From Nephrotoma appendiculata (lineage: Eukaryota > Arthropoda > Insecta > Diptera > Tipulidae): a stretch of DNA of 64,000 nucleotides. The DNA is taken from the NCBI GenBank assembly GCA_947310385.1, contig OX371224.1, positions 135,620,937-135,684,936 on the forward strand. The letters are read 5' to 3'. A program made the translations under genes and the position numbers. Positions within the stretch are counted from its first letter, which is position 1. Every line of letters begins with the position of its first letter. This document shows positions 1 through 10,825 of the stretch, in pieces. Below the pieces are notes generated by a model. That model ran no database searches and was not told the origin of the DNA. It saw only the letters and a list, made by a program, of their open reading frames with translations.

Positions 1-346
1 CATTGAATGGCCTGGCGCTCTGATTTAATCTAAATTCGCATTGATGCCACTATGGCCATTTGATAGGCCCTAATGCCTGTACGCAAGATTCTAATTTTGA
101 AGAAATTCTGATGGGGATACAGGGGTGTAATTTGACAAGATTTTCATTGTTCAATTTCCCAAAAATTTATTGAATGGCCTTGTGCTCTTATTGAATCTAA
201 ATTCGCATTGATGCCACTATAGCCATTTGATAGGCCCTAATGCCTGTTAGCAAGATTCTAATTTTGAAGAAATTCTGATGGGGATGCAGGGGTGTAATTT
301 CAAAAAAGTCCGTAGTTCAATTTCTCAAAAATTCATTGAATGGCCC
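1..346 (-). repeat. 167-bp satellite, about two monomers in reverse orientation
   Basis: About two copies of the satellite monomer found at 356-4036, but read on the minus strand. The blocks 'cgcattgatgccactat', 'ataggccctaatgcctg' and 'ttgaagaaattctgatgggg' are the reverse complement of the blocks in the main array. The left end is cut by the window edge, so the length of the reversed arm is unknown. Confidence 0.9.
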
Positions 347-392
347 TTAAAAGTAGGGCCATTCAATGAATTTTTGAGAAATTGAACTATGG
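310..392. repeat. Head-to-head inversion junction of the satellite
   Basis: The arms at about 310-346 and 356-392 are near-perfect reverse complements, each running from 'gtagttcaatttctcaaaa' to 'attgaatggccc', separated by a 9-base spacer. This is where the satellite changes strand and it could extrude a hairpin of about 37 bp. Confidence 0.88.
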
Positions 393-3300
393 AAATCTTA
401 TCAAATTACACCCCCGTATCCCCATCAGACTTTCTTCAAAATTGGACTGTTGTTAACAGGCATTAGGGCCTATAAAATGGCCCTAGTAGCATCAATGCGA
501 ATTAAGATTAAACAAGAGCGCCGGGCCATTCAATGAATTTGTCAGAAATTGAACTATGAACATTTTATTAAATTTCACCCTCGTATCCCCATCAGAATTT
601 CTTCAAAATTGGACTGTTGTTAACAGGCATTAGAGCCTATCAAATGGTCATAGTTGCATCAATGCGAATTTAGTTTTAACAAGAGCGCCGGGCCATTCAA
701 TGAATTTTTCAGAAATTGTTCTATGGAAGTTTTGTCATATTGCATCCCCGTATCCCCATCAGACTTTCTTCAAGATTGGACTGTTGTTAACAGGCATTAG
801 GGCCTATTAAATGGTCATAGTTGCATCAATGCTAATTTAGTTTTAACAAGAGCGTCGGGCCATTCAATGAATTTTTCAGAAATTGTTCTATGGAAATTTT
901 GTCAAATTGCACCCCCGTATCCCCATCAGACTTTCTTCAAAATTGGACTGTTGTTAACAGACATTAGAGCCTATCAAATGGTCATAGTGACATCAATGCG
1001 AATCTCGGTTAAAAAAGAGCGTCGGGCCATTCAATGAATTTTTGAGAAATTGAACTATAGAAATCTTATCAAATTACACCCCCGTATCCCCATCAGACTT
1101 TCTTCAAAATTGGACTGTTGCTAACAGGCATTAGGGCCTATCAAATGGCCCTAGTAGCATCAATGCGAATTTAGATAAAACAAGAGCGCCGGGCCATTCA
1201 ATGAATTTTTCAGAAATTGAACTATGAACATTTTATTAAATTTCACCCTCGTATCCCCATCAGAATTTTTTCAAAATTGGACTGTTGTTAACAGGCATTA
1301 GAGCCTATCAAATGACCATAGTAGCATCAATGCGAATTAAGGTTAAACAAGAGCGCCGGGCCATTCAATGAATTTTTCAGAAATTGTTCTATGAACATTT
1401 TATTAAATTTCACCCTCGTATCCCCATCAGAATTTTTTCAAAATTGGACTGTTGTTAACAGGCATTAGAGCCTATCAAATGGTCATAGTTGCATCAATGC
1501 GAATTTAGTTTTAACAAGAGCGCCGGGCCATTCAATGAATTTTTCAGAAATTGTTCTATGGAAATTTTGTCATATTGCATCCCCGTATCCCCATCAGACT
1601 TTCTTCAAGATTGGACTGTTGTTAACAGACATTAGGGCCTATCAAATGGCCACAGTAGCATCAATGCGAATTTAGGTTAAAAAAGAGCGCCAGGCCATTC
1701 AATGAAGGCATTAGGGGGATAGGCATTAGGGCCTATCAAATGGCCCTAGTAGCATCAATGCGAATTTAGATAAAACAAGAGCGCCGGGCCATTCAATGAA
1801 TTTTTCAGAAATTGAACTATGAACATTTTATTAAATTTCACCCTCGTATCCCCATCAGAATTTCTTCAAAATTGGACTGTTGTTAACAGGCATTAGAGCC
1901 TATCAAATGGTCATAGTTGCATCAATTCGAATTTAGTTTTAACAAGAGCGCCGGGCCATTCAATGAATTTTTCAGAAATTGTTCTATGGAAATTTTGTCA
2001 TATTGCATCCCCGTATCCCCATCAGACTTTCTTCAAGATTGGACTGTTGTTAACAGGCATTAGAACCTATCAAATGGTCATAGTGACATCAATGCGAATT
2101 TAGGTTTAAAAAGAGCGTCGGGCCATTCAATGAATTTTTGAGAAATTGAACTATGGAAATCTTATCAAACTACACCCCCGTATCCCCATCAGACTTTCTT
2201 CAAAATTGGACTGTTGTTAACAGGCATTAGGGCCTATCAAATGGCCACAGTAGCATCAATGCGAATTTAGGTTAAAAAAGAGCGCCAGGCCATTCAATGA
2301 ATTTTTCAGAAATTGAACTATGAACATTTTATTAAATTTCACCCTCGTATCCCCATCAGAATTTTTTCAAAATTGGACTGTTGTTAACAGGCATTAGAGC
2401 CTATCAAATGACCATAGTAGCATCAATGCGAATTTAGGTTAAACAAGAGCGCCGGGCCATTCAATGAATTTTTTAGAAATTGAACTATGAACATTTTATT
2501 AAATTTCACCCTCGTATCCCCATCAGAATTTCTTCAAAATTGGACTGTTGTTAACAGGCATTAGAGCCTATCAAATGGTCATAGTTGCACCAATTCGAAT
2601 TTAGTTTTAACAAGAGCGCCGGGCCATTCAATGAATTTTTCAGAAATTGTTCTATGGAAATTTTGTCATATTGCATCCCCGTATCCCCATCAGACTTTCT
2701 TCAAGATTGGACTGTTGTTAACAGGCATTAGAACCTATCAAATGGTCATAGTGACATCAATGCGAATTTAGGTTTAAAAAGAGCGTCGGGCCATTCAATG
2801 AATTTTTGAGAAATTGAACTATGGAAATCTTATCAAACTACACCCCCGTATCCCCATCAGACTTTCTTCAAAATTGGACTGTTGTTAACAGGCATTAGGG
2901 CCTATCAAATGGCCACAGTAGCATCAATGCGAATTTAGGTTAAAAAAGAGCGCCAGGCCATTCAATGAATTTTTCAGAAATTGAACTATGAACATTTTAT
3001 TAAATTTCACCCTCGTATCTCCATCAGAATTTCTTCAAAATTGGACTGTTGTTAACAGGCATTAGAGCCTATCAAATGACCATAGTAGCATCAATGCGAA
3101 TTTAGGTTAAACAAGAGCGCCGGGCCATTCAATGAATTTTTCAGAAATTGAACTATGGACATTTTATTAAATTTCACCCTCGTATCCCCATCAGAATTTT
3201 TTCAAAATTGGACTGTTGTTAACAGGCATTAGAGCCTATCAAATGGTCATAGTTGCATCAATGCGAATTTAGTTTTAACAAGAGCGCCAGGCCATTCAAT

Positions 3301-4036
3301 GAATTTTTCAGAAATTGTTCTATGGAAATTTTGTCATATTGCATCCCCGTATCCCCATCAGACTTTCTTCAAGATTGGACTGTTGTTAACAGGCATTAGG
3401 GCCTATAAAATGGTCATAGTTGCATCAATGCGAATTTAGTTTTAACAAGAGCGTCGGGCCATTCAATGAATTTTTCAGAAATTGTTCTATGGAAATTTTG
3501 TCAAATTGCACCCCCGTATCCCCATCAGACTTTCTTCAAAATTGGACTGTTGTTAACAGGCATTAGAGCCTATCAAATGGTCATAGTGACATCAATGCGA
3601 ATTTCGGTTAAAAAAGAGCGTCGGGCCATTCAATGAATTTTTGAGAAATTGAACTATGGTAATTTTATCAAATTACACCCCTGTATCCCCATCAGACTTT
3701 CTTCAAAATTTGACTGTTGTTAACAGGCATTAGGGCCTATCAAATGGCCATAGTGGCATCAATGCGAATTTAGATTAAACAAGCGCACCAGGCCATTCAA
3801 TGAATTTTGCAGAAATTGAACTATGAAAATTTTGTCAAATTACACCCCCGTATCCCCATCAGAATTTCTTCAAAATTAAACTCTTGCTAACAGGCATTAG
3901 GTTCTATCAAATGGCCATAGTGGCATCAATGCGAATTTAGGATAAACAAGAGCGCCGGGCCATTCAATGAATTTTTGAGAAATTGAACTATGGAAATCTT
4001 GTCAAAGTACACCCCTGTATCCCCATCAGAATTTCG
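356..4036 (+). repeat. 167-bp satellite array, 21 full monomers plus two partial ones
   Basis: The anchor 'gggccattcaatgaa' (or 'aggcc...') begins at 356, 523, 690, 857, 1024, 1191, 1358, 1525, 1692, 1786, 1953, 2120, 2287, 2454, 2621, 2788, 2955, 3122, 3289, 3456, 3623, 3790 and 3957. Every step is exactly 167 bp except one truncated monomer of 94 bp (1692-1785). Variants such as 'gtcatattgcatcccc' recur at 1997, 2665 and 3333, and 'tcaaactacaccccc' at 2165 and 2833. These are 668 bp apart, so a 4-monomer higher-order repeat is superimposed. Monomer length is close to one nucleosome plus linker. No reading frame or transposon end is visible. Confidence 0.95.
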
Positions 4037-4345
4037 TTAATCGGTTTCATTAACCAGTTAATTTCGTTCCGCAAACGGGAGTTTAATTTCACTAATTCAA
4101 TATGTCTCTACTGTTAGGCCGAAGTTGACCAACATGATGTCCTATCTAGTGACCATAGTGGCATTAATGGCAAGGCATGCTAATCTAGAACGACAGGTTA
4201 TTCATTGTATTTTCGATACATTGAATTAGCGAAATTTTGATAAATTACACCCTTGTATCCTTTATAATTTCTTCATAATTAGGCCAAAGTTGACCAACAT
4301 TATGACATGTCAAATGGCCATAGTGGCATCCCCACCATACTTTAT
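4037..4345 (+). repeat. Degenerate satellite monomers at the array edge
   Basis: The array loses its regular sequence after 4036, but 'ggccgaagttgaccaacat' at 4117 and 'ggccaaagttgaccaacat' at 4282 still lie 165 bp apart, each followed by 'tagtggcat'. This looks like decayed monomers at the border. 4346-4577 is AT-rich and contains several 'tttcggctga' motifs related to the next element. Confidence 0.7.
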
Positions 4346-4577
4346 GTTCATTTGAAGCAACGTTAACAATATTGCATTTCAATTTATGATTGATTGATTT
4401 AAACATTTGTATTTCTGAAGTTTAAATAGAATTAGGTTTTGCAACAATCTTCGCATACTAAAAAATTAAAATTGGTTTCTTTTGATGGGTTGATAAAATA
4501 ATTTTTCGGCTGATAACTTTCGGCTGAAGAAAGTTGATCAACGGTGACGTAATTATCAACTTTCGGCTGAGTAAGCG

Positions 4578-5364
4578 AAGACACTATCTGCATTATCGAT
4601 TTTTTTGATTTTTCGGCTGGAAACTTTCGGCTAACTTTAATAGTATTAATTGATATACCTTAGATCTATAATATTTAGTTCATAAGCCTAGGTAAGCCCA
4701 CGCACAATGTGGATTAAATCTGAAGGGGATAGGGAGGTGTAATTTGATATAATATACAAGAAAATTCGAAATTTTCAAAACCAAATTAATAAAATGTTCT
4801 GTAAGAGGCTTATACGATGCAATCGTGTATCATATTCTGATGCAAAGCATGCATTAGAAATAGTTATGATGTAGTTGCGTCTAAAATTACTGCAGTACTG
4901 TGTCGAAAGAAAATTTCTATATAATCTGGGGTTAAATATTTTTTTAGCGAATTTATAATAATTCGCTAGGTCATTGTGTATACTTTTAATATAAGCTTAA
5001 AATGTTTTTCATATATTTGCTGTGTAATTAAAGACATAGATTGATTTACGTCAATCGAGTTAGAAGTAAAAAACGGGAATCTGAAAAATTTGCCTTATAC
5101 TTTTAGTTTTAATACAAATTAATATAAGTGTTAAAACAATTATTTGGGAATTTCTAATGTAGTGTGCTTTACTGTTTAAAGTACTGGACTATACAATTTT
5201 AATGCCACTTACCACAAAAAATGATGCTTCCAAATGGATGTTTTGATTATTTTTTTATGCACTGTGCTATAAATTTGCATTACATATGTCATATTTTTTC
5301 AACTGTGTATATTGTTAAAGTTAGCCGAAAGTTTCCAGCCGAAAGATAATGCAGATAGTGTCTT
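4578..5364. mobile_element. Non-coding inverted-repeat element ('TTTCGGCTGG' family)
   Basis: The ends 4578-4640 and 5315-5364 are reverse complements of about 50 bp, beginning 'aagacactatctgcattat' and ending 'tttcggctaactttaa'. The left arm carries an extra insertion of about 13 bp. The 787-bp span has no coding capacity, which fits a MITE or fold-back element. Boundaries are inferred only from the repeat, and no clean target duplication was seen. Confidence 0.6.
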
Positions 5365-5390
5365 GAATACAGCAAAAATCAGTCATGAAT

Positions 5391-5470
5391 CGAATTTAGG
5401 ATCAAGTTATATCATTCGGGTGAAGAGGAAATTATTTCAGTTTATAGGAATTTAAAAATCGATAGGAGCA
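5391..5470 (+). repeat. Dispersed repeat, second copy at 35991-36070
   Basis: This stretch ('ggtgaagaggaaatt', 'tcagtttata', 'aaaaatcgataggagc') is closely matched at 35991-36070 in the same orientation. At both sites it sits beside an inverted-repeat structure. Confidence 0.75.
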
Positions 5471-5507
5471 AAATATAAAGAGAGTTTAATTTTCGGGTAA
5501 GATAGTC

Positions 5508-5559
5508 AAGACACTATCTGCATTATCTTTCGGCTGGCAACTTTCGGTTAACTTTAACA
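5508..5559 (+). repeat. Solo terminal repeat of the 4578-5364 element
   Basis: A third copy of the 50-bp terminal repeat ('aagacactatctgcattat' through 'ttaactttaa'), in the same orientation as the left end at 4578. It is either a second truncated copy or the true right part of a larger composite. Confidence 0.65.
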
Positions 5560-5574
5560 AGGTGTAACTTTTCC

Positions 5575-5818
5575 GTAACCCACTTTCCCATCGATTTCAC
5601 TATGTTTATTAGAAAGGTCATAGGCCTAGGTAAGCCCACCCGAAATTTGGAGCAAGTCTGAAGAGGATATGGGTTATTACTATATAGTAAATAATAATAT
5701 TATTTTAATTAATTTATTGAATTTTAATAATACTTTATATTATATTATAGCTGCCTAGGCTTACCCAGGCTTATGATCTTTCTAACAATCATAGTGGGAT
5801 CGACGGAAAGTGGGTTAC
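5575..5818. repeat. Inverted repeat of about 65 bp, spacer about 115 bp
   Basis: 5575-5636 ('gtaacccactttccc' ... 'cctaggtaagccc') is the approximate reverse complement of 5752-5818 ('cctaggcttaccc' ... 'gtgggttac'). A related block occurs near 4680-4760 ('cctaggtaagcccac'). No open reading frame fits it. Confidence 0.6.
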
Positions 5819-5879
5819 TCAAAGTTACAGAACATTTTATTAATTTAGTTTCGAAATTGTCGAAATTTATCGTCGAGTG

Positions 5880-6685
5880 ATGTCCGAAAATCGGCCGTGC
5901 AAATAAAAAACGAGCTACAAGAAAGTTATGACATAAATATACACGTTTCAATTGTAAAACGGGGACTAAAAGAGTTCGGATCACATGGGCGACGTTAAAT
6001 CAAAAATCCTGATTTCTTCAAAAAACAGGAAGCTTCGTCTTGCATTCGCTATACGGCATAGATCATGAACGAGTTCAGAATGATCCAATGTGTTGTGGAG
6101 TGATAAAGCGTGTCATCCGATGGAATACGGTTTGTAAGACGTACTGTAAACAAAAGATTTGATGTTCGATACCACCCACAGTAAAACATGGAGGTGTCAA
6201 TATTATGGTTTGGGGGTATTTTTCTCGCCTGGACCTTTAGTTAGAATAAAAGGGACTATGAATCGTTTTATGTATCGAAAACCTGAATCTTAGCATGTAA
6301 GTAACTTCATGAAACTTATGAAAATCGAACTCCTGGAATGGCCAGGCCAAAGTGCCGATTTAAACCTTATTGAGCATATTTATAGCAATATGCGATGAAT
6401 AGATCCGAATCTCCATTGATCGTTTGCAAAAGTTAGTTGATTCAACGCCACCACATTGTGAAGCTGTCATAAGTGCCAACGGATACGCAAAGAAATACAA
6501 ATTAATAAGTACTGAAAAGTTCTTTCCGAACTTTTTCAAACTTTTCTTTTCTATTTAGCAATTCAGAACATTTATGTGTTCCAATTTGTAAAACATGAGC
6601 AAATTATTTGACGAATTTTAATATTATTTTTATTTTTTGTATTGTCTAATAAATTACACTTGTCAAAATACTTTTGAGCGCTACT
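5880..6685 (+). pseudogene. Tc1-like transposase, degenerate
   Basis: Tc1-family transposases are cut-and-paste DDE enzymes that bind terminal inverted repeats. Fragments read in shifting forward frames: a helix-turn-helix remnant ending 'KEFGSHGRR' (about 5890-5990), then 'FFKKTGSFVL'-frame sequence equivalent to the 'SKKNRKLRLAFA' block, 'PPTVKHGGVNIMVWGYFS' (about 6170-6230), and 'LEWPGQSADLNLIEH' (about 6330-6390), which holds the second catalytic Asp region. Multiple frameshifts and stops make it inactive. The right end near 6640-6685 reads 'acttttgagcgctactgta', a typical Tc1-type terminus. No matching left terminus was found, so the element looks 5'-truncated. Confidence 0.8.
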
Positions 6686-6987
6686 GTATGTAAAGTAATC
6701 TCACCCATTTGTGTTGTAAAAATTGAATATTAATTTACAAAATTTTCGACAACTAGAAAACTTTAAGATAGCAACCTTTTACTGAAAAAACAATGAGAAC
6801 AGGTACTAAAACAATATTCTACATTTTCTACGAAATGTCTACATATTACCGATATTGTCTTCTCAAAAATCACTGCACTGTTTGCACTATTTTCGATACC
6901 AACATGTAGATATTTCTGAAATACGCGTAGACGCACAATACTGTTAGTAACTTTTGATTTTAGTGGTAATTTTAAAGTCTTAAGGTC

Positions 6988-7017
6988 GGTATCCAGCTCG
7001 CGCTAAGATAAATTTTA
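6988..7017 (+). repeat. Left terminal inverted repeat of the Harbinger-like element
   Basis: Begins 'ggtatccagctcgcgc' and runs to 'aatttta'. It is the exact reverse complement of 10796-10825. Its GC-rich core stands out in AT-rich surroundings. Confidence 0.85.
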
Positions 7018-7195
7018 CATACAAATTTCACGTACAATTTAGATAGCGAAATAACAAAAATAAATTTAGGTCGCGATTTCGCAGATGCGCTACGCAGCTG
7101 ACGCGAGAAGTTTGTAGTTATGTCATTCACATAAGCGCAACGTGAAAACTTTTTTTTTTAAATGCAGAACTAAATAATTCTATAGATTATGATAG

Positions 7196-7440
7196 TTTCG
7201 AATATCAAGAAGAATACTTGATTTACTACGAAGAAGTGGATACAGCAAATTTAGAAAGTGGAAAAAGGAAGCCAAATGAAAAATGAAGGAAAACAAACAT
7301 TATATGTTTGTTGGTAGAGAAAAATCCATGTATTTGGAATTTGGAGCATAAGTTGCATAGAAACAACTTTGCCATCACCAGTGCTAGGAACGCAATAAGC
7401 AGTAAAATAGAAAAACCAGGTATTATTGGGACTATATCTT
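7196..7440 (+). pseudogene. MADF-domain accessory protein, N-terminal part
   Basis: Forward frames give an acidic leader ('YDSFEYQEEYLIYYEE') and then, after a stop or frameshift, 'LLVEKNPCIWNLEHKLHRNN', which matches the start of a MADF domain (a Myb-like DNA-binding fold: leucine/valine stretch, acidic residue, LW, histidine/tyrosine). The sequence breaks near 7440, where mariner sequence starts, and resumes at about 8510. In Harbinger elements such Myb-type proteins assist the transposase; that role is inferred from context. Confidence 0.55.
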
Positions 7441-8420
7441 ATAGTTGTTCGGGTTTTTTTGCAGAAAAATACGTTTATTTCTAAGAAATGGTAAATTTTA
7501 TTTTAATCAAAATATTTTCTATCGTTATCTATGAGTTTTGACCATCTGTCTGGCAATTTATGGATTCCATTGAAAAAAAAAATTGTTTGTATTTTGATGC
7601 GCGAGCCATTTTTTGATTTCTTCGTGAGTTCTGAAGTGGTGGTCTTGAAGATCGCTTTTCATCGTTCGGAACAAATAATAATCTGATGGCGGACAATCTG
7701 GTGAATAGGGAGCATGCGATAGAATTTCCCATTTAAGTACTTCTAGCGTATTTTTTACTTGTTTGGTTTACATGTGGTCGAGCAGTGACGTTCAGCAAGA
7801 TCACTTTACGCTGTTTGTTGGCTTTAATCTTACGATTTTCGTTCAATGCATGGTTCAAATCTATAAAGTGTTGTTGGTAAAGTTCACCAGTAATAGTTTC
7901 CTTGGGTTTTAGCAGCTACAGTACACCACCAAATGCACAATATGCAACAACAAGCAAAGAATTGCAAACCATTAAACGATTTTCAATGTTGGCTTAGTCA
8001 GTTCATGTGGTACCCATTTTCCTGCTTTTTGAATTATTTTTATGGCAAGTAAACGTTTACTTGTGTGCGCTTGAGTGACATTTAAATGTTCTGCAAGTTC
8101 TTTTTCTGTTTGACTTGAGGTTTCTTTCAATAATGCTTCCAATTCTTCATCTTCGAATTTTTTTGGTTGTCCAGAACGTTCTTTGTCACTGACATCAAAA
8201 TCGCCAATTTTGAATCGTTTAAACCAGTTTTCGCAAATTTGTTGAGTTGGTTCACCATAAGTTTCTTGTAGCAAACGAAAACTTTCAGCAGCTTTTTTCT
8301 TTTGATTAAAGCAAAAAAGTAATGCAAATACTATTTTGTTGGTACAAAATTCGACATGTTTAAACAGGATTAAAAATACGTTGTTTACGCTTTCACGAAT
8401 AATGACAAACTAAATTTTAA
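7440..8420 (-). pseudogene. Mariner transposase (mauritiana-like), internally deleted
   Basis: The minus strand encodes a mariner transposase that would bind and cut its own inverted repeats. 8330-7980 gives the helix-turn-helix half ('ETYGEPTQQICENWFKRFK', 'ERSGQPKKFEDEELEALL', 'KWVPHEL'). 7930-7520 gives the C-terminal half ('PYSPDCPPSDYYLF', 'EEIKKWLAHQ', 'GIHKLPDRWSKLIDND'). The stretch holding the first catalytic Asp is absent: 'KWVPHEL' runs almost directly into sequence matching the 'LLKPKET' block. The residue expected to be the second catalytic Asp reads N/V ('LNVTARPH'), and there are frameshifts. At about 1 kb instead of 1.3 kb, it is dead. It interrupts the MADF gene of the surrounding element. 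Confidence 0.88.
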
Positions 8421-8509
8421 TGTGGAATGTTAACACTTTGATGTGTTAAATGTTACCTATGGTAATATATTTTTTTGAACATATATCTTTTACACATTTA
8501 TTTTATGAT

Positions 8510-8800
8510 ATAGCTTAAGAGTGCAAATCAGCATGGAAATCGTTAAAAGCAAAAATCTGGAAGTGCAGCTCCAGATTTTAACGATAATAGTTCTACTCAG
8601 GGGTTTGAAGAATAAATCGAATGGGAGTTTGCAAAATATATATCTTTTATGTCACCTGCGTCATCAGAAAACAGAAGACATTAATATAAATTTTGGCATA
8701 CATTTTTTACCTAAAGAAAATTTATCTAAAACACTTGTTTGCTGTTTAGTACATTTTGTATGAGTACAACCGCAAACGACTCTCAACCACCAGAAACGGT
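8510..8800 (+). pseudogene. MADF-domain accessory protein, C-terminal part
   Basis: Forward translation gives 'KSAWKSLKAKIWKCSSRF', the usual end of a MADF domain (W-x-x-L-+-x-+), then Ser/Gln-rich sequence ('STTANDSQPPETVFE') near 8760-8805 with stops. It continues the fragment at 7196-7440 across the mariner insertion. 8806-9446 has further weak coding remnants (for example 'MAELKKLN' near 9115) but nothing assignable. Confidence 0.5.
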
Positions 8801-9480
8801 CTTTGAATAAAAGACTTCAAATTATTCTTATGTCAGTTAGTTCAGTTTCATATGTTACTTAATATTGATGTCTAATCAGAAATAATTGCTTGCTGACCCG
8901 GAATACAAAATCTACTCCAGTTGTGGAAAAATTATTTAACTCAATTAGCGAGTTGATTACATTAAAAAAAATGCATCAACTTCTTCTGCTGCACCAAAAT
9001 ATGAGCAGAAACATACTATTATACTAAACAATATTGATCGCATGTAACAGAAATTGTCGGACCATATCACCATACTGTGGAGGAGTTAAATTTAAAATTT
9101 CAATCGGACATTATGGCAGAATTAAAAAAGTTGAACTAATAAATTTTAAATTTTTTATATATTGAATTATTGATTTAAATTAGAAAATCGATTTTTGTTC
9201 TTTTGTAAACTAATTAAGAAATATTATTCTTTATTAAAAAATTGAAAAAAAAAATTCTTCTAGTTCAAAAAGACAGATCTGCGCTGCCACTGTAATGTAC
9301 CCACTTCTTAATTAACATACTCTTTCACGTGATCTCTAATATCTTTGCCGGCATTATTTTGTCTCCCTGCATTCACAGAAAGATGACTGGAAAACATCGA
9401 TTCGTCATTTAATTTGTTTCTCAAACTTCCCTGGATTAATTTTCCATCACCATAAAAATCCATTAAGTTTGCTTAGTAGT

Positions 9481-9555
9481 TTGCTACTTGCATAATTACT
9501 TAATAAAAGTAAATAATTCTTGTTTACTTTTATTAAGTAATTATGCAGGTAGCAA
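9481..9555. repeat. Fold-back duplication, 33-bp arms
   Basis: 9481-9513 and 9523-9555 are near-perfect reverse complements ('ttgctacttgcataattac' vs 'gtaattatgcaggtagcaa') with a 9-base loop, placed inside the end of the Harbinger transposase gene. Confidence 0.9.
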
Positions 9556-9730
9556 CAAGCAGTTATTATTTTTTGTGCTCTGTCAGGCCCGCAAAACATA
9601 ATTCGTTTTAAACATAACCACATCATCTGGCAATTGGTGTGTTTTTCGTAATACATATGGTTTTATTATTCCTTTATGTAGAGGGAATGCTTCGTTCGCA
9701 ACAAAATAAAAAGGAATTTGTCTATTTCCT

Positions 9731-9990
9731 ATATCGTCGGCGAGAAATTCTGAATAAGTAAGTCCAAAGTCGTAAATTTTCAAGACACAGTTAAAACGTC
9801 CTTACAATCATCTTTACAATTAAATAATTTACTTTTTTATTTGAAATTTTCTTAAAACCTAGCCTGTTTTAAGAAAATTTCTATCAAAAAAATAAATTAT
9901 TTAATTGCAAAGAAGAGAGTAAGGACGTTTTAATTGTGTCTTGAGAATTTACGACTTTGGACTTACTCATTCTGAATTTCTCGCCGATAT
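9731..9990. repeat. Fold-back duplication, about 125-bp arms
   Basis: 9731-9858 and 9866-9990 are inverted copies around a 7-base centre ('ctagcct'). Because of this, the peptide 'IYDFGLTYSEFLADD' is encoded on the minus strand at about 9730-9780 and again, slightly changed, on the plus strand at about 9944-9990. The copy separates two halves of the transposase. Confidence 0.88.
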
Positions 9991-10795
9991 GCTAAAACAG
10001 CTTGTCCAAATTTCGATGCGCCAAACACACCTGCATCACCTTCGCTCCCATGCGCTCCAACATCTAAATACAAGAATTTACAATTGGCATCTGCAACAGC
10101 CATCAACACAATGCTGTGAAATTTCTGGAAAAAAAAATATTTTTAATTATTTGACATATGAATCATGACATAACATATGTGTAGTTAATTTATAATTATA
10201 GGAAAGGCTTCCAGAATTAATTGGGCATTTTCTAGCTACGTGCTTCCCATCAATAGCGCCGAGGCAGTTGGGAAAATAGCAAACTGCATTAAATTCGTTC
10301 GCTATTGTTCGGTATTATTCGTTATTGTTCGTTCGGTAATTTGTCCTTGAGTGTTATGCAAATTGCATTACATACTTGGTCAATTAGTCTTCCTTGTATT
10401 GCTCCGATTGCAAAATATCTGCAATTACCAGGTTAATTTTTATTGAGAACCAACATGTCAAGGTAGGTAAACCTATTTTATCATCCAAGCACTAGGACTG
10501 ATATAAAGATTTAAACATTCTAATACAGTAATAATATAATTTCTTACTCTAACACAATTGCAAGTTTTTTTTGTTGCTAATTTTATCATTTGGACGTGAT
10601 CGGATTTTCGGCTACAAACAGGGCTTCAATATTTGAAATAATCCATCAAACTCCTCTGCATTCATGTGAAACTTTTCATAAAATTTTTTTTCGTCTGTTA
10701 TCATATCATTGAACTGCCACAAACGTCAACATTTATCTCTACATAAACTTTTTACTAATTTATCTGTAATTTAGTGGAGACTTGGGAGACCGCGT

Positions 10796-10825
10796 TAAAA
10801 TTTATCTTAGCGCGAGCTGGATACC
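10796..10825 (-). repeat. Right terminal inverted repeat of the Harbinger-like element
   Basis: Ends 'gcgcgagctggatacc'. Exact reverse complement of 6988-7017. Confidence 0.85.

Larger units (their letters stand above)
9447..10440 (-). pseudogene. PIF/Harbinger DDE transposase, inactivated
   Basis: Read on the minus strand in several frames. About 10440-10330 has 'YFAIGAIQGRLIDQVC'. 10297-10200 has 'FPNCLGAIDGKHVARKCP', including the first catalytic Asp. 10140-10000 has 'FHSIVLMAVADANCKFLYLD' and 'GAHGSEGDAGVFGASKFG'. 9783-9600 has 'GNRQIPFYFVANEAFPLHKG', and 9560-9540 has 'ITACCYLHNYL'. This domain order is that of HARBI1-type nucleases. The second catalytic Asp, normally in a 'aDEAFPL' context, is Asn here (AAC). 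The coding sequence is also broken by two fold-back duplications (9481-9555, 9731-9990) and a short 'gttcg(c/t)tattgttc' repeat near 10296-10335. Confidence 0.82.
6988..10825 (-). mobile_element. PIF/Harbinger-like DNA transposon (dead), with nested mariner
   Basis: The interval is bounded by matching 30-bp inverted repeats and contains the two genes expected of a Harbinger element: a DDE transposase (minus strand, 9447-10440) and an accessory DNA-binding protein, here of MADF type (plus strand, 7196-7440 and 8510-8800). A mariner of about 1 kb has landed in the accessory gene. Total span is 3.84 kb. An obvious 3-bp target duplication was not seen beside the repeats, so the exact outer boundary may be a few bases off. 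Confidence 0.75.

Noticed and set aside
1..4036. CRISPR array
   Set aside because: The repeats are contiguous 167-bp units without short repeats plus unique spacers, and the DNA is eukaryotic.
5745..5984. 79-codon minus-strand open frame
   Set aside because: It runs antisense to the Tc1-like fragment and across an inverted repeat; no motif.
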